Source: Cololabis saira (Eukaryota; Chordata; Actinopteri; Beloniformes; Belonidae). Taken from it: a stretch of 64,000 nucleotides of DNA. The stretch spans positions 4,616,093 to 4,680,092 of the forward strand of contig NC_084590.1 in the NCBI RefSeq assembly GCF_033807715.1, in the 5' to 3' direction. The notes beneath the pieces are model-generated. The model saw only the letters and a program-made list of their open reading frames with translations. It searched no databases and was not told where the DNA came from. Below are positions 1 to 10,430 of this stretch, in pieces; position 1 is the stretch's first letter, and each line of letters starts with the position of its first letter. A program made the translations under genes and the position numbers.

Positions 1-125
1 GGCCTGGGAACGCCTCGGACTCCCCTCGGAAGAGCTGGAGGAAGTGTCTGGGGTGAAGGAAGTCTGGGCATCTCTGCTGAGGCTGTTGCCCCTGCGACCC
101 GGGAACGGATAAGCAGAAGAAGATG
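1..125 (+). mobile_element. LINE family A, 3' end fragment
   Basis: This is the last part of a non-LTR retrotransposon reverse-transcriptase frame plus its tail. Translated, it reads ERLGLPSEELEEVSG then EVWASLLRLLPLRPG and stops. The same C-terminus recurs at 15165-16170 and 35763-37215 (plus strand) and 22478-23100 (minus strand), so it is an interspersed family. The window edge cuts its 5' side. I cannot assign the clade by eye; L2-like or RTE-like are both possible. Confidence 0.75.
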
Positions 126-513
126 ACTGAGTGAGTAAAATATAAGAGATCTTATTTTTCCAGGAAATAATTATGGAGCTCCGGATCTGGGGGACTTCAT
201 AGCTAGCCAGGGCCGTCCCTGGGCGGGTCTGGCCAAGGAAGAGGATCAGTTGTTGGAAAGCAGTGGTCAAAGGCTTCATCAGTTGTGTCTTTCATTTGAG
301 GAGCTGTATTTATCCAGTTAATCTGTGAATCTGTGTGAGGTGTAAACTCAAGAAAATCAGTCAATTAACTGTGATGTTGATGGCGTATTTGCCCCTGAAC
401 TGGAGAAGCTTTGCGTTCCAGTCCCTTTGTCACGCAGAAAAGAAACACATTCCTGTTTGTCCTCTTGTCTTTGTGGTGGAAAACGTCTGAAATATCTGGC
501 ATTCAAGGCTTTT
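126..513. other. No gene seen
   Basis: AT-rich non-coding DNA between the LINE tail and the L1 insertion. No conserved reading frame, repeat unit or terminal inverted repeat was recognised. Confidence 0.5.
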
Positions 514-530
514 ACTTAAGGTTAAAAGAA

Positions 531-1122
531 GGATATAGATGTTAATTGTTCTTTTTGCCAAGGGCATCCTGAGACATATTCTCACTTATTCTGGTCATGT
601 GAATTCACTTATAAATTCTGGAGGGACTTCCACAAGTATATTGTTGATTCTGTCTTTTCTGATTTTCATCTTTATTTTAAGAATGTTATTTTTGGTTTTC
701 ATAATTTTAATTACAAAGATAGGGTCGCTTTTTTTTAATTAATCTGTCTTTATTTTTAGCTAAATTTCACATACACAAGTGCAAATTCATCCACAGAAAG
801 CCTGAACTCCTTGTACTCAAAAAAGAACTTGATCAATATAGAAGGACAATTTACTCATCAAAAAACACAAAGGCACAAAAGACCATCGGCATCTGTAAAT
901 CGCTCAATTTGTTTACATGAAACCTACTCTCGCACATTATGTTGTTTTTATTTTTATTTATCCTTTTAATTTACATTCAACTGTCTTGTCCTTTATATAT
1001 TCTTTTGTTTATTTCTTTTCAATATGGAGTTGGAATATCTGTATTTCTATTTTACCCTTGTTCTTAATTTTTCATTGTATTTAAAGATTTAAATAAAGAA
1101 TTTAAAAGAAAACTAAAAAAAA
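531..1122 (+). mobile_element. 5'-truncated L1-type LINE with 17-bp target duplication
   Basis: The insertion is bounded by a perfect 17-bp direct repeat (ACTTAAGGTTAAAAGAA) at 514-530 and 1123-1139. It holds the end of ORF2, an AT-rich 3' UTR with an AATAAA-type signal near 1092, and a short A-rich tail just before the right duplication. These are the marks of target-primed reverse transcription. At about 590 bp it is a typical dead-on-arrival copy. The exact duplication suggests modest age. Confidence 0.88.
532..920 (+). pseudogene. L1 ORF2 C-terminus, frameshifted
   Basis: The reading frame entered at 532 gives a Cys/His cluster (CSFCQGHPET then HLFWSCE) typical of the extreme C-terminus of vertebrate L1 ORF2, downstream of the reverse transcriptase. 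It stays open to a run of eight T at 729-736, where one base appears lost. The next frame then continues with a lysine-rich stretch (AKFHIHKCKF) to a stop at 918-920. Endonuclease and RT domains are absent because of 5' truncation. The fragment is not functional. L1/Tx1-group assignment rests on this motif and the insertion structure. Confidence 0.75.
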
Positions 1123-1139
1123 ACTTAAGGTTAAAAGAA

Positions 1140-1419
1140 TTTTATTTAAAATTACCCCTTCTCTTAAATAGCAGCTGTTAGAGAACCTAGGAGAATTTGT
1201 ATCTATTTATCTATTTTTGTTATCAACCATTAAACCACGACCATGTTGTTGGGCCACAGTGCTGTGTTGAACATGGAAAGACTTGATTTCAGTTCTGAGG
1301 CCTAACTGAGACCAGCCTTGATATCTTTCAGCCGACCGCATGGTTGGAAACAAAGGAACCTCCATAATGACTCAAAGCCCCAGCAGGCTTTGCATTTACG
1401 GCCCTTCGGTGATAAGGAA
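1140..1419. other. No gene seen
   Basis: Short non-coding interval between the L1 insertion and the hAT MITE. Together with 2352-3230 it may be one older repeat split by the MITE, but no boundary of it could be fixed. Confidence 0.4.
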
Positions 1420-2343
1420 CAGTGTTGGGACTAACGCGTTATTTAGTAACGCGTTACAGTAACGCTGTTAATACTCAAACGCATTACTTTTTAAATTCAA
1501 TAACGTAATTGCCGTTACCAAACGGTGCGTTACTCCGTTATTTCTGCAGCTACAGTGAAGCTTTTTTCCCCACACGTGGAGACCAGAGGAAACATAGTGT
1601 GTTTATTCAAAAACATGACGGTCATGAGCCAAGAAAAGGCGAGTTTTTCAACGTGGAGATATTGTCATTACAGTAATCCCTGGTTTTTCGCAAGGGTTAC
1701 GTTCCAAAAAGAACCCGTGATAAGTTTCTTTAGATAAATTCTTTTTACAATTATTATAGACGGCTTCAAATTGTAGAGATCAGCACCGCCTCGCACGTAT
1801 TCCACTGCTCTTCTGAGCCGCTGCATCCTGACTCTGTAACGTCTTTTTCTCCTAAAGCCGCGGTGCAGGAGTGTTTTTTCCAGAGAATTAAATAGTTATG
1901 GGTCGTTTTGTCGCTCTTTTTTCTTCTGGGCAAAAAGATTCTTATAAACCGACATGCCACCATAGATTATATCTGAGACTGTAATGAACGATTCATCAAA
2001 GTTCCAGTTCTTGAGCTGCTGCTGAAGCTCATTGGTCGTTCTCAGCTTGTTGCTAAGCAACCAACGTTATTGATACAGGAAGTGAAGAAGCGGGGAGACT
2101 GTTTAGCCAATCAGAATGCAGAACACGATGCACAATGTAAATCCATACAGTACCTGCTGAAATGAAGGCTAGAGGGGATTAATGGGAGCATTTAAAATAA
2201 TGTTTTTATTTAAAGTAACTAAATAGTTACTTTTCATAGTAACGCATTACTTTTTGGTCTAAGTAACTGAGTTACTAACTTTTTTAATGAAGTAACTAGT
2301 AACGGTAACTAGTTACTATTTTTCAGTAACTAGCACAATACTG
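1420..2343 (+). mobile_element. Non-autonomous hAT MITE, copy 1
   Basis: The 924-bp element starts CAGTGTTG and ends CAATACTG, and is flanked by a perfect 8-bp duplication ATAAGGAA (1412-1419 and 2344-2351), the hAT hallmark. Both ends are rich in imperfect TAACGCGTTA and AGTAACTAGT words. A second full copy lies inverted at 36133-37057. Neither copy encodes a transposase, so an autonomous hAT elsewhere must have moved it. Confidence 0.9.
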
Positions 2344-2351
2344 ATAAGGAA

Positions 2352-2665
2352 TAGCCCCCTCATTGGGTATGGCCCCCGAAACGCAGGAGGGGCCGTTGCC
2401 GATTCATGGCAGCCTGGACCCAGCTATAAAGAGCAGGCTCCCCCCTTTCTCACTCTCTTTTCTTTTTCTTTTCCTCCTCTCTTGCTCCCGAGATCTCCTC
2501 TACCTCAGACCTGTCCACGGTCCCATGGAGTTCTCTGTGAGCTATGAAGTCAGCCACAGCATGAAGAGCTACTAGCTACGGGCCGACCTTCTCCATTATC
2601 GAGCCTGAGTAAGCGTATTCTAGTGTCTTCGGTTTTACTTTTCTCCTCTCATCCTCTCCTACTAA
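2352..2665 (+). other. Possible LTR-like promoter region
   Basis: A TATA-like GCTATAAAGAGCAGG at about 2420 is followed by a pyrimidine-rich tract and a GC-richer stretch. The layout recalls a retrotransposon LTR promoter, and the hAT MITE would have split it from 1140-1419. No TG...CA ends or paired LTR could be shown, so this is a weak call. Confidence 0.2.
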
Positions 2666-2692
2666 CCCCCCCCCCCCCCCACACACACACAC
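2666..2692. repeat. Poly-C then (AC)n tract
   Basis: Fifteen C followed by about six AC units. Confidence 0.95.
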
Positions 2693-2813
2693 AATCTTAT
2701 CTTGGTCATAAAGCCTCCGAGTTTGTTTTTCACTGGTTGAGACGAAATCTCGTCCGCCTGACTTTGTCAGCCATCTTTGTTTTTGCCTCACCACGTGTAT
2801 GAACAGCCATCGT

Positions 2814-2814
<1 letters not shown>

Positions 2815-2899
<85 letters not shown>
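2815..2899. repeat. (AC)n microsatellite
   Basis: About 42 uninterrupted AC dinucleotides. The minus-strand frame through it reads only Cys-Val repeats and is not a protein. Confidence 0.98.
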
Positions 2900-2903
<4 letters not shown>

Positions 2904-3418
2904 ATCTGAAGTTTGTGTTAATGTTTAGTTAGTTGTTGTTTATGTGTAGTTTGGGCATCAGAATTTATCCCAAGTGTTTTTTCACTTTCTTTTGACACTT
3001 GTGTTAATACATTCTGATTAATTCTAATGAGAGAAGTTGTCTTGTGTTTATTTTATACATATTTGTCACAGCTGCTGGTTGCAAAGGTCTGTGCTCGGAC
3101 TCTTTCCTTCACTGCTATTCTGTTTTAATCTCTTATGCTTCTTTCAGACACAAAATCATTTACGTCTACACCGTTGTAACATGGCAAGAGGGAGAAAATG
3201 GGACCGTTGAGACAGAACGTTAAATACTATTAAATGAATGCAAACCAATATTCAGACCGATGTGTGCTAAATGGGACGTTTAAGAACATCCAGCGTCTTC
3301 TTCCTTCTGAAGCTGACTGGCTGCTCTTGTCACCTGTCTCTTCAGTCGTTCTAAGTCCAAGTATTTCATCAAGCTGCACGACTACGGCGGTATGCCTTAG
3401 AATGAATACAACTTAATC
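2900..3418. other. No gene seen
   Basis: Non-coding DNA after the microsatellite. No recognised repeat ends or coding signal. Confidence 0.4.
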
Positions 3419-3813
3419 TCCAGCTGTTTTTGGCCTCATCAATACGATGTTCTTGTGTGATGGGAATCGAGAACCGGTTCTTGAAGAGAACCGGCTCCCA
3501 ATAGTTTGATTTTGTGGAACCGTTAACTCGCCTGCCTAACGATTTTGTTTATAGGTTCTGCCAATGTCTGAAGCATTTGTGTGATGACGTCATGTACATG
3601 CTTCGTATTTTGGCCCGGAATGTTTCCAACATGGCGTGGATGCAGAAACGCTCCAAAGTTTGGTCATATGTCAGTAAAAGGACAGCACCATGGCCAGGTG
3701 CAACCGTCCACTTTATATAACAATGGAAGCATTCGGTCACGTGACTGAAGGCCCATTTTGAAGCCCATTTTCCTTCGTACAGAGCGCAGCCATGTCACCC
3801 AGAAAGGCCTGTA

Positions 3814-4510
3814 GCACCCTATAATGTAATAATTTCCTATAATGTAATAATTTCGGGAAGATGTAATAACGCCTGAAAATGTAATAAAATTTGCACTTAA
3901 CTCAATCTAAAATGTAATAAAACCCAATAATGTAATAACTTCACCAATAATGTAATAAAACATCCTGACGGATATTGTAATAACGTTTTTACCGATAATG
4001 TAATACCTTATTACATTATTGGGAATTTATTACATGGTACTCCAAGTCTGCAATTTAACCCAATAGTCATTCTGGTGTTTCAAATCCAGCGTATAAAACA
4101 TTCTTAGATTCTTAAAACACAAAATGTAGAACTGGACTGAAAATGAACATATACTGTAATATATATTACATTCTGGTGTTTCAAATCCAGCGTATAAAAC
4201 ATTCTTAGATTCTTAAAACACAAAATGTAGAACTGGACTGAAAATGAACATATACTGTAATATATATTACATTATCTGTCAAGTATTACATTATCACTTT
4301 TGAGAAAAAAAGACCCACCTAAAAATGTAATAAATTCCCAATAACATAATAAGGTATTACATTATCGGTAAAAATGTTACTACAATATTAGTCAGGATAT
4401 TTTATTACATTATTGGTGAAGTTATCACATTATTGGATTTTATTAAATTTTCGAATGAGTTGAGTGCAAATTTTTTTACATTTTCAGGATATTATTACAT
4501 TATAGGGTGC
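3814..4510. mobile_element. Fold-back element with AATGTAATAA-word arms
   Basis: Two arms of about 200 bp are inverted complements (3814-4036 and 4319-4510), starting GCACCCTATAATG and flanked by TA. Each arm repeats a degenerate AATGTAATAA word roughly eight to ten times with variable spacing, so the single strand could form a long hairpin. There is no coding capacity. The TA flank suggests, but does not prove, a Tc1/mariner-type mover. The loop contains a 101-bp tandem duplication. Confidence 0.75.
4068..4269. repeat. 101-bp perfect tandem duplication
   Basis: Two head-to-tail units of 101 bp, each starting CATTCTGGTGTTTCAAATCC, look identical by eye. They form most of the loop of the surrounding fold-back element. 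Confidence 0.9.
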
Positions 4511-4682
4511 TACAAGCCCTCAGGAACACGCCCACTGCACATCAAACAGAGTTAGTTTTGCTCACAACTCCTTCAGCCGAACCCCCGCCGACATATCTGC
4601 AGATCTAAAGTAAAATGTGATCATTGCGATTTGTGGTTATGTCACAATGTTCATTTGAAAAGGTTCCTGTCTTTCAGCTTAA

Positions 4683-5847
4683 AGGGGACATATTATGGCA
4701 TTTAATGTATATTTTAAACAGGCCTTGAATGTCTTAAAAACAATCTAAAGCTTGTTTTTTCTACATAAATCAGAAATTCAGTCTCTGTGCCATGTTTTTA
4801 TTTTTTCCGCTCCTAAAGCCTTTTTCTGTGCTTCATTTTCAGGGCGGGGGGGGGCTATGATAATGAGGCTCTGCGCTGATTGGCTGCTTGAATGACGTGT
4901 AGCAGGGGAGGAGACAAAGCGTCTCCGGGGAGAAGTGCAGCTGCTGCGTAGCAAAGCGTGTCTACGGTTCTGCGTTAAATCGACGCGTACCCTACGCCGT
5001 AGGCTCTGCGTTGGTGTAACGCAGAACCATAAATCAGCCTTTAGTCACCTCGTCTTCACACTAACGTACACCAACGGTTATTTACTCCAATTCCTCATCA
5101 TTTCACTTCTTATGTTACAAGACAAATGAATCATGTTAACTGTAAAGAAATCACAACACTGAATTTTCACAAATGGCAACTTTATTGTTAAAATATATAA
5201 ATAAAATGTATGCACTATTGCTGGCTCAAGGAAGGACCGCGCGTCTTCTGAATGTGAACAGCTCCAGGTGCTTGAAAGATCTGAAACCACAGAAGAAAAA
5301 TGTATTACGGTACTAATAGAGCCCCGAGCCCGGGGCACCTCGGCGGTCCGGTCCGTGAGCAGCCCCCGCAGCTCCGTATGCGGCGCCGCGGCTCCGGAGC
5401 TAAGCTAAATACTTATGCAAAGATCATACAAATATAAATAACATAAAAAAAAGGAACTTACCGCTGACTCGTGTGCAGTTCGTGCTGTGGGAACTGATCC
5501 TTTAATGAGGGTAAATGTCGATGCAAAATCTCATTTCTACTCTCCCTCGCTGTTCAAACAGCCACCGCTGCTGAACAATGGTGGAGCTCCAGCCGGCGGA
5601 GAGAGCTGGTTGTGGGCGTGGTTTCAGCAGCGGAGGCCGAACCTCTGCACCTCGGGTGACGTCACCCTAGGCGCAGATTGTAATCGGCTCAAAAAAAATC
5701 ACGTGACACTGGGGGATTCTGTAAGGTGGGGGTCTAAGACCTTACAGAAATTCATGGGATTTTGTCTCCCCTGTGCTGGCAGGGTAGGGGAGACCACTTT
5801 ATATATGTTAAAACAAGAAAAAACTTGTTTTTCATAATATGTCCCCT
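4683..5847 (+). mobile_element. TTAA-flanked MITE, family 1, copy 1
   Basis: Ends are AGGGGACATATTATG and its complement, directly bounded by TTAA at 4679-4682 and 5848-5851. TTAA duplication is typical of piggyBac-like (or Kolobok-like) elements. A second full copy lies inverted at 45588-46575, and a related end is at 9427. The 1165-bp body is non-coding and contains the palindromic MITE at 4964-5040. Confidence 0.85.
4964..5040. repeat. Palindromic TTA MITE, short copy 1
   Basis: Carries the family's end GGAACCATAAATCAGCCT-type sequence (here AGAACCATAAATCAGCCT) and the internal CCTACGCCGTAGG palindrome, followed by TTA. Sits inside the TTAA-flanked element. Confidence 0.75.
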
Positions 5848-6841
5848 TTAAGCCAGATTTGATTTACTTGATTTAGTTGATGAAGTTGAGTGCAAAATAT
5901 TGGTACATACTTTTTAATTAAAGTTAAAATTTGAACTGTTAACGCACCCAAAGTCATTTGTACTTTATTTGTACTGTATATATATTAGGGGTGTCACGGT
6001 ACACACAAGTCACGGTTCGGTACGTACCTCGGTTTATGGGTCACGGTTCGGTACGGGTTCGGTACAACGGTAAAAAAAATACAAAAAGTCCCAAATGTAT
6101 AAGACAAGTTTTTTCTTCCTTTATTTTGATCATAGCATTTGAAAGTTAAAGTTTGTTCAATTGGCTACAAAACTAAAAAGCATCTCTTATTAAAGTGTAA
6201 AATAAATAGAATAAAACATTTAACTTGTGCATAAGTGTTTTTAATTTTACCACGGACTGGTTTATGTGAGTGCGGGATGGGACATTGTAACGAGGCTCGA
6301 GCACTTTTAATAAATACTTGAACCCGGGCTCCTCTACTGCTGCATATGGGCAGAGCCGTCTGGGGGCGCAGCATTCTCCATGGGCCTTATGATACTCATT
6401 TTAACGTTCAACAACACCTCATCCTACCCATCAAACTACATTTATTCTCACTTTTAGTGAGCCACACACACACACACACACACACACGCGCCTGACAGCT
6501 GTCAATCACACGACACACAAAAAAAACATAACTGGTCTAAATTACACAATCTATCTAGATAGATAGACACGGCGGTCTATAACATCATTTCTGAGCTCTA
6601 TAACAGAGAATAGACTCGGCGGTCTTGTTGACAACAACACAAGCTCATTAAAATAGGCAGCTGGTCAAGAAACTGATAAATAAATTATTTATGAAGGTTA
6701 CACTGACTCACCAACGGTAGTTGACTCTTCCATAACCAAAAATAATCCGGGTAACGTGGAAAACGGGGTAACATTCAAAACTTTGTACAAATTTAGTCCT
6801 CTTTTGAACTTTAGCGCTAATCTCCTTCACTGTGACTGTTA

Positions 6842-6982
6842 AGGCTGATTTATGGTACCGCGTTACACCAACGCAGCGCCTACGGCGAAGGTTGCGCGTC
6901 GCCACATTACCTCGCCGTAGACTGCGCCGTACCCTACGGCGTATGCTCTGCGTCGATTTAACGCAGAACCATAAATCAGGCT
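6842..6982. mobile_element. Palindromic TTA MITE, full copy 2
   Basis: A near-palindrome of 141 bp running from AGGCTGATTTATGG to its complement, bounded by TTA at 6839-6841 and 6983-6985. The centre is GC-rich with repeated CTACGGCG words. A three-base TTA duplication suggests PIF/Harbinger, by inference. It is nested in the hAT MITE. Confidence 0.85.
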
Positions 6983-7192
6983 TTACAGCCAATCCGCGTT
7001 GGCACACGGCCCCTGATGCGTTCAGGACAGTTGTAAATTAAGAATTAGAACATTTTATCGTTATTATAGCCTACAATTTATGATGATATATGAATTGCAC
7101 ATATATTTATTGATATGCACAGACTAGCACACATTTAGGTCTGTAATGGAACGTGACTGTTGATATTTATAAGGGGAAAAAAAAACGATGAT

Positions 7193-7195
<3 letters not shown>

Positions 7196-7223
<28 letters not shown>
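7196..7223. repeat. Poly-T tract (T28)
   Basis: Uninterrupted run of 28 T within the hAT MITE. Confidence 0.95.
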
Positions 7224-7226
<3 letters not shown>

Positions 7227-7510
7227 TCAGTCAGACGTATTCGCCGTATGACTGCGTGCACCGAACCGTGACCCCCGTACCGTGACGGGACGGGACGAAT
7301 ACAAATACCGTTACACCACTAATATATATAGATGAGAGTCGATAAGAAAACCGATATATGTAACCGAATCGATAATCGATATCGATAATGGAACCAGAAT
7401 TGCTAAATTCTTAACAACTCCCAACCCTAGCTATAACACTACTTAATTATTACACATTACATAAGGGCTCGACTTCTGAATAATCATTTGAATGATCATT
7501 TGGTGCTTTT

Positions 7511-8664
7511 TGTTGTTTTTTATTAATGAAAATACACAATAGTCAAATCTCAGAGAATTATTGCACTGAATTTAAATGAACTGAATTGAACTAAACTGAA
7601 TTTAATCTAATTTCATTTCATTTAATGCCTGTAAAAGTGGCTGGAAAAAAAAAACCTGAGTAGCTGGAAGATTTGGTTAAAAAGTTAAATATTCCTGCAT
7701 AGCATTATGAACAATAATAAAGATGATCAAACTTTTTGTTGCCCAGACCTAACCTGAAATTAATTCTTTCTGACTTCAGTTGGATGTTTGTTCCTGTTAT
7801 CAGGCTGCAAAATGAATTTGAAACATAACATAGATGGCTTCATTTTAATGTTTGTAAAGGATAAGAATCTAACCAACAGGGCTCAAAGTGACTCGGCCTA
7901 CAGAATATAAAGTGCAGAGTACTTTATGTTCTGCAAGAGGAGTCAGTAATGTTTATTACAAAATGTTACTTTGCTTTTTAATTTATTTGTGCATAACCAT
8001 TTAACTTTTACAATTCAATACACAGTCTGGTTACAGTTGTTAGATCTTGTGTGTGTGGTTGAGTACTGGCTACATGTACATCTGTTAGGGTCAGCAAAAA
8101 CAAAGTCCTTCTAATTACGTGCTTTGTATAATAATGTGGGTCTCATATAGTCCTGCACAATTTGTTAAACCATCTTTAAAACATGTCAGGACTTTTTTTT
8201 CAGTAATACAAAACTCTTGGAATAAACAATTAAATGTAAAAACTGTAATCACTTAGAGTAAGATCTTTTCACTGCACGGCGGCCATTGTAATTGCATCTG
8301 TGCCAGGAATCACAAGTGTGTATGTCACATTCTTTTAGCCAGCTTATTGGACTGAGATTGGCTTCCATATCTGTGGTTGTACGTGGGGATTTTAAAATAG
8401 GTCTTAAAGTGAACCAGCAGAAGCTTGGCTTCCAATCCCAATGAATGTAAGAAGTGAAGGAGTGAAGTTTGTGTTAATATAAGCAAAACATTTTTGCATA
8501 TCTAAATGGGACTTATGTGGGTAATTCAATTGTGGGTTCCTAATTAGAACAAGTTGTGCTTCAACTTTATACTTAGAGATGACTTACAAGAAGTAAAGAA
8601 ATCCTGAATCTACGTTCTTTAGGAATACTTAATTTACAAATAATACAATCATTCATTTTGCTTT
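7511..8664. other. No gene seen
   Basis: AT-rich DNA with no conserved frame, no clear repeat boundaries and no RNA gene recognised. Confidence 0.4.
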
Positions 8665-8720
8665 GGCGATTAATAAAGTATTAAACTTGAATTTTGAATT
8701 TGAATTTGAATTTAATTTAA
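8665..8720 (+). repeat. Retroposon-like tail with TTTGAA units
   Basis: An AATAAAG-type motif followed by several TTGAATT/TTTGAA units, the form in which many fish SINE/LINE 3' tails end. No body was recognised upstream. Confidence 0.45.
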
Positions 8721-8835
8721 TGCTCTGCCTTAAGGGTTAGTTTTTATGGACTTCCCACCACGTTTCTTATTTTATTTTGAAAATCCTACTTTTACCTGCA
8801 CCAAGTCACTTCCATTCTCTGTAAATTTCCAGCCA

Positions 8836-8960
8836 AAGAGTGCCTGGATTTCAACGTGAATCCATGCGTGGAATTCTTGCGCCCAAATCCACGCACGTTT
8901 ATTTGAACATCACAATCAACGTGGAATCGAGCGTATATGCCGGAGCACAACACTCCTCCC
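8836..8960. repeat. Interspersed repeat with CCACGCACGTTT words, fragment 1
   Basis: Contains AATCCATGCGTGGAATTC and AAATCCACGCACGTTT. Related sequence appears at 11000-11150 and, inverted, at 48530-48600 next to CATGAGGCCCCTGG. Element ends could not be defined. Confidence 0.5.
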
Positions 8961-9426
8961 CGTCTCCTCCCACAAGTAGACCACTCATCATAACAAGGAA
9001 CTTGCACAAAAAAGTGAAGCAACAATGTATAACAGGTATAACAATGTGAACAACATAAACGTTTATTTCAAAAATGAAGCATCGCAATCTGATACTCAAG
9101 GTGCAAACGTGAGAAAGAACAAAGTTGCTGTAACTCGGAGTGTTGCAGCCGCAGGAGGAGAGACCGGTCTAGGTCCCGGTCCATCACCAGAGAAACACTT
9201 TCTGGATCCTGCAGCTCCTGCAGCTGACTCCATATCAGACTCTGAGAGTTGCCTAAACATTCAATATGAACATTCTTCATACATTGCTGAGTCACATCAT
9301 TCGCAGGAACCACACTTTTAGTGAAACGTTAGTTTTATTTTAAAAGACAACTGTAGGAAACCAGTTCTTTGCTGCAAATTATGTTTTAATGTTTGTCTGT
9401 TCAGACACAGTAATGGGATATTTTAA

Positions 9427-9766
9427 AGGGGACCTATTATGGCATCTAATACCTATTTTAAACAGGCCTTTTAATGTTTTAAAAACAAGCTGATTGTTTT
9501 TGCTAAATAAATTAGAAATTCAGCCTCTGATCCATGTCTTTATCTTCTCATTCTCTAACCTCATTATCTATGCAGGATTCTGAGTGGGCGGGGCTATGAT
9601 AATGAGGCTCTGTGCTGATTGGCTGCCTGAATGACGCGATACACCACTACGGAAAAATGGCGGAAGCTCCGGCCGGCGAAGTTAGTTGTGGGCGTGGTTT
9701 CACGCATCGGAGGCCAACCGATGTAAATCACATTTTCGTTACGTAACGACGGGAGCAGAATCCTCT
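9427..9766 (+). mobile_element. TTAA-flanked MITE family 1, left end or short form
   Basis: Begins AGGGGACCTATTATGG after TTAA (9423-9426) and follows the first 250 bp of the element at 4683, including GGGCGGGGCTATGATAATGAG. A TTAA also occurs at 9767-9770, which would make a 340-bp short form, but the right end does not mirror the left well. It may be a deletion derivative. Confidence 0.6.
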
Positions 9767-9770
9767 TTAA

Positions 9771-10430
9771 GTTTCTCAGATCCGAGCCCACGACATCCAC
9801 GCGCTCCCGGCCATCAGATCGGGGGATCGCTGCGACTTGAAGCTCCGACTGAAGCCCCCCCCTCCCCGCTCCGAGCTTCCTGTTGTACCAGGAATCGGGA
9901 CGTTTTCCTGGACGGACGGCCGGCGTCTCGTCCAGCTGTGAGCTGCATTCCAGGGCCCGGACGCCCGCGCGTCGGCGACCGACGAGCAGGGGCGCACGGC
10001 AACGAATGACCGGCCCCCCTGCCGCACCTAGAAACGCTGAGAGGCTCCGTTGATCCGGAAGCACGGCCCGGAAGTAGGCGGCGCCCGCCGCTGTCCCATT
10101 TCGTTTCAGGGGAAGTGACGGGGACCGAGAGACTGACTGGGAAAACTCAGCAGCAACGCGACCCGCAGTCGACAAAGCCCGCAGCTGCCCGATCCGGATC
10201 CGAGGGGGCGTGAGCTCATGAGCCCTGGTGATCAGTATAACTTAGAGCGGTTCAGAACTGAGATTACTGCATACATCATCATCATTGTTATCATTATTGT
10301 GTTCATTATTTTGTAGTCGCCATTTTCTGCCAGTTATTCACGTTTGAAACGCCCGCGTTTGCCATCCGGTCTGATTGCACGTGGCGAGGGCGCGTCCATC
10401 TTTAAAATACCACAGAGTCCTGCCGTCTTT
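9771..10430. promoter_or_regulatory. CpG-rich block, candidate promoter
   Basis: This is the most CpG-dense stretch in the window apart from MITE centres. It contains ETS-like CCGGAAGT/CCGGAAGC words (about 10055-10080) common in vertebrate CpG promoters. The region is open in several frames simply because it is GC-rich; none of these frames resembles a known domain. No TATA box, first exon or splice pattern was convincing. A GC-rich repeat interior is an alternative explanation, since it abuts the MITE end at 9427. Confidence 0.35.

Larger units (their letters stand above)
5986..7321 (+). mobile_element. Non-autonomous hAT MITE with TAGGGGTGTCACGG ends
   Basis: Starts TAGGGGTGTCACGGTA and ends TACCGTTACACCACTA, with an 8-bp flank ATATATAT on both sides (5978-5985, 7322-7329). 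Because the flank is simple sequence it is weaker evidence than usual, but the inverted ends support it. The body includes a (CA)n run near 6470, a T28 tract at 7196-7223 and the palindromic MITE 6842-6982. No transposase frame. Confidence 0.8.
3458..7427 (+). mobile_element. Old hAT-like element, host of three later insertions
   Basis: The right end (about 7340-7427) carries imperfect CGATATCGATAATGGAACC sequence running to CTCCCAACCCT, a terminal style seen in fish hAT MITEs. The left end (3458-3510) has the related GGGAATCGAGAACCGGTTC. Removing the fold-back element 3814-4510, the TTAA element 4683-5847 and the hAT MITE 5986-7321 leaves roughly 0.9 kb of host element. A clean 8-bp duplication was not found, so the left boundary is approximate and the hAT call is inference. 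Confidence 0.5.
3419..7510 (+). repeat. Duplicated segment, filled copy
   Basis: The outer edges (3419-3457 and about 7440-7500) match a continuous stretch at 57681-57790, including the words CCAGCTGTTTTTGGCCTCAT and CATTACATAAGGGCT. Here the two halves are about 4 kb apart, separated by the transposon composite 3458-7427. At 57681 they are joined, so that copy lacks the insertion. Confidence 0.7.

Noticed and set aside
1766..1963. 65-codon minus-strand frame
   Set aside because: Lies inside a non-autonomous hAT MITE and has no domain.
2576..2896. Minus-strand Cys-Val-rich frame
   Set aside because: It is the translation of the (AC)n microsatellite.
9594..10175. 193-codon minus-strand frame in GC-rich DNA
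   Set aside because: GC-rich sequence is poor in stops; several overlapping frames are open on both strands and none shows a domain.
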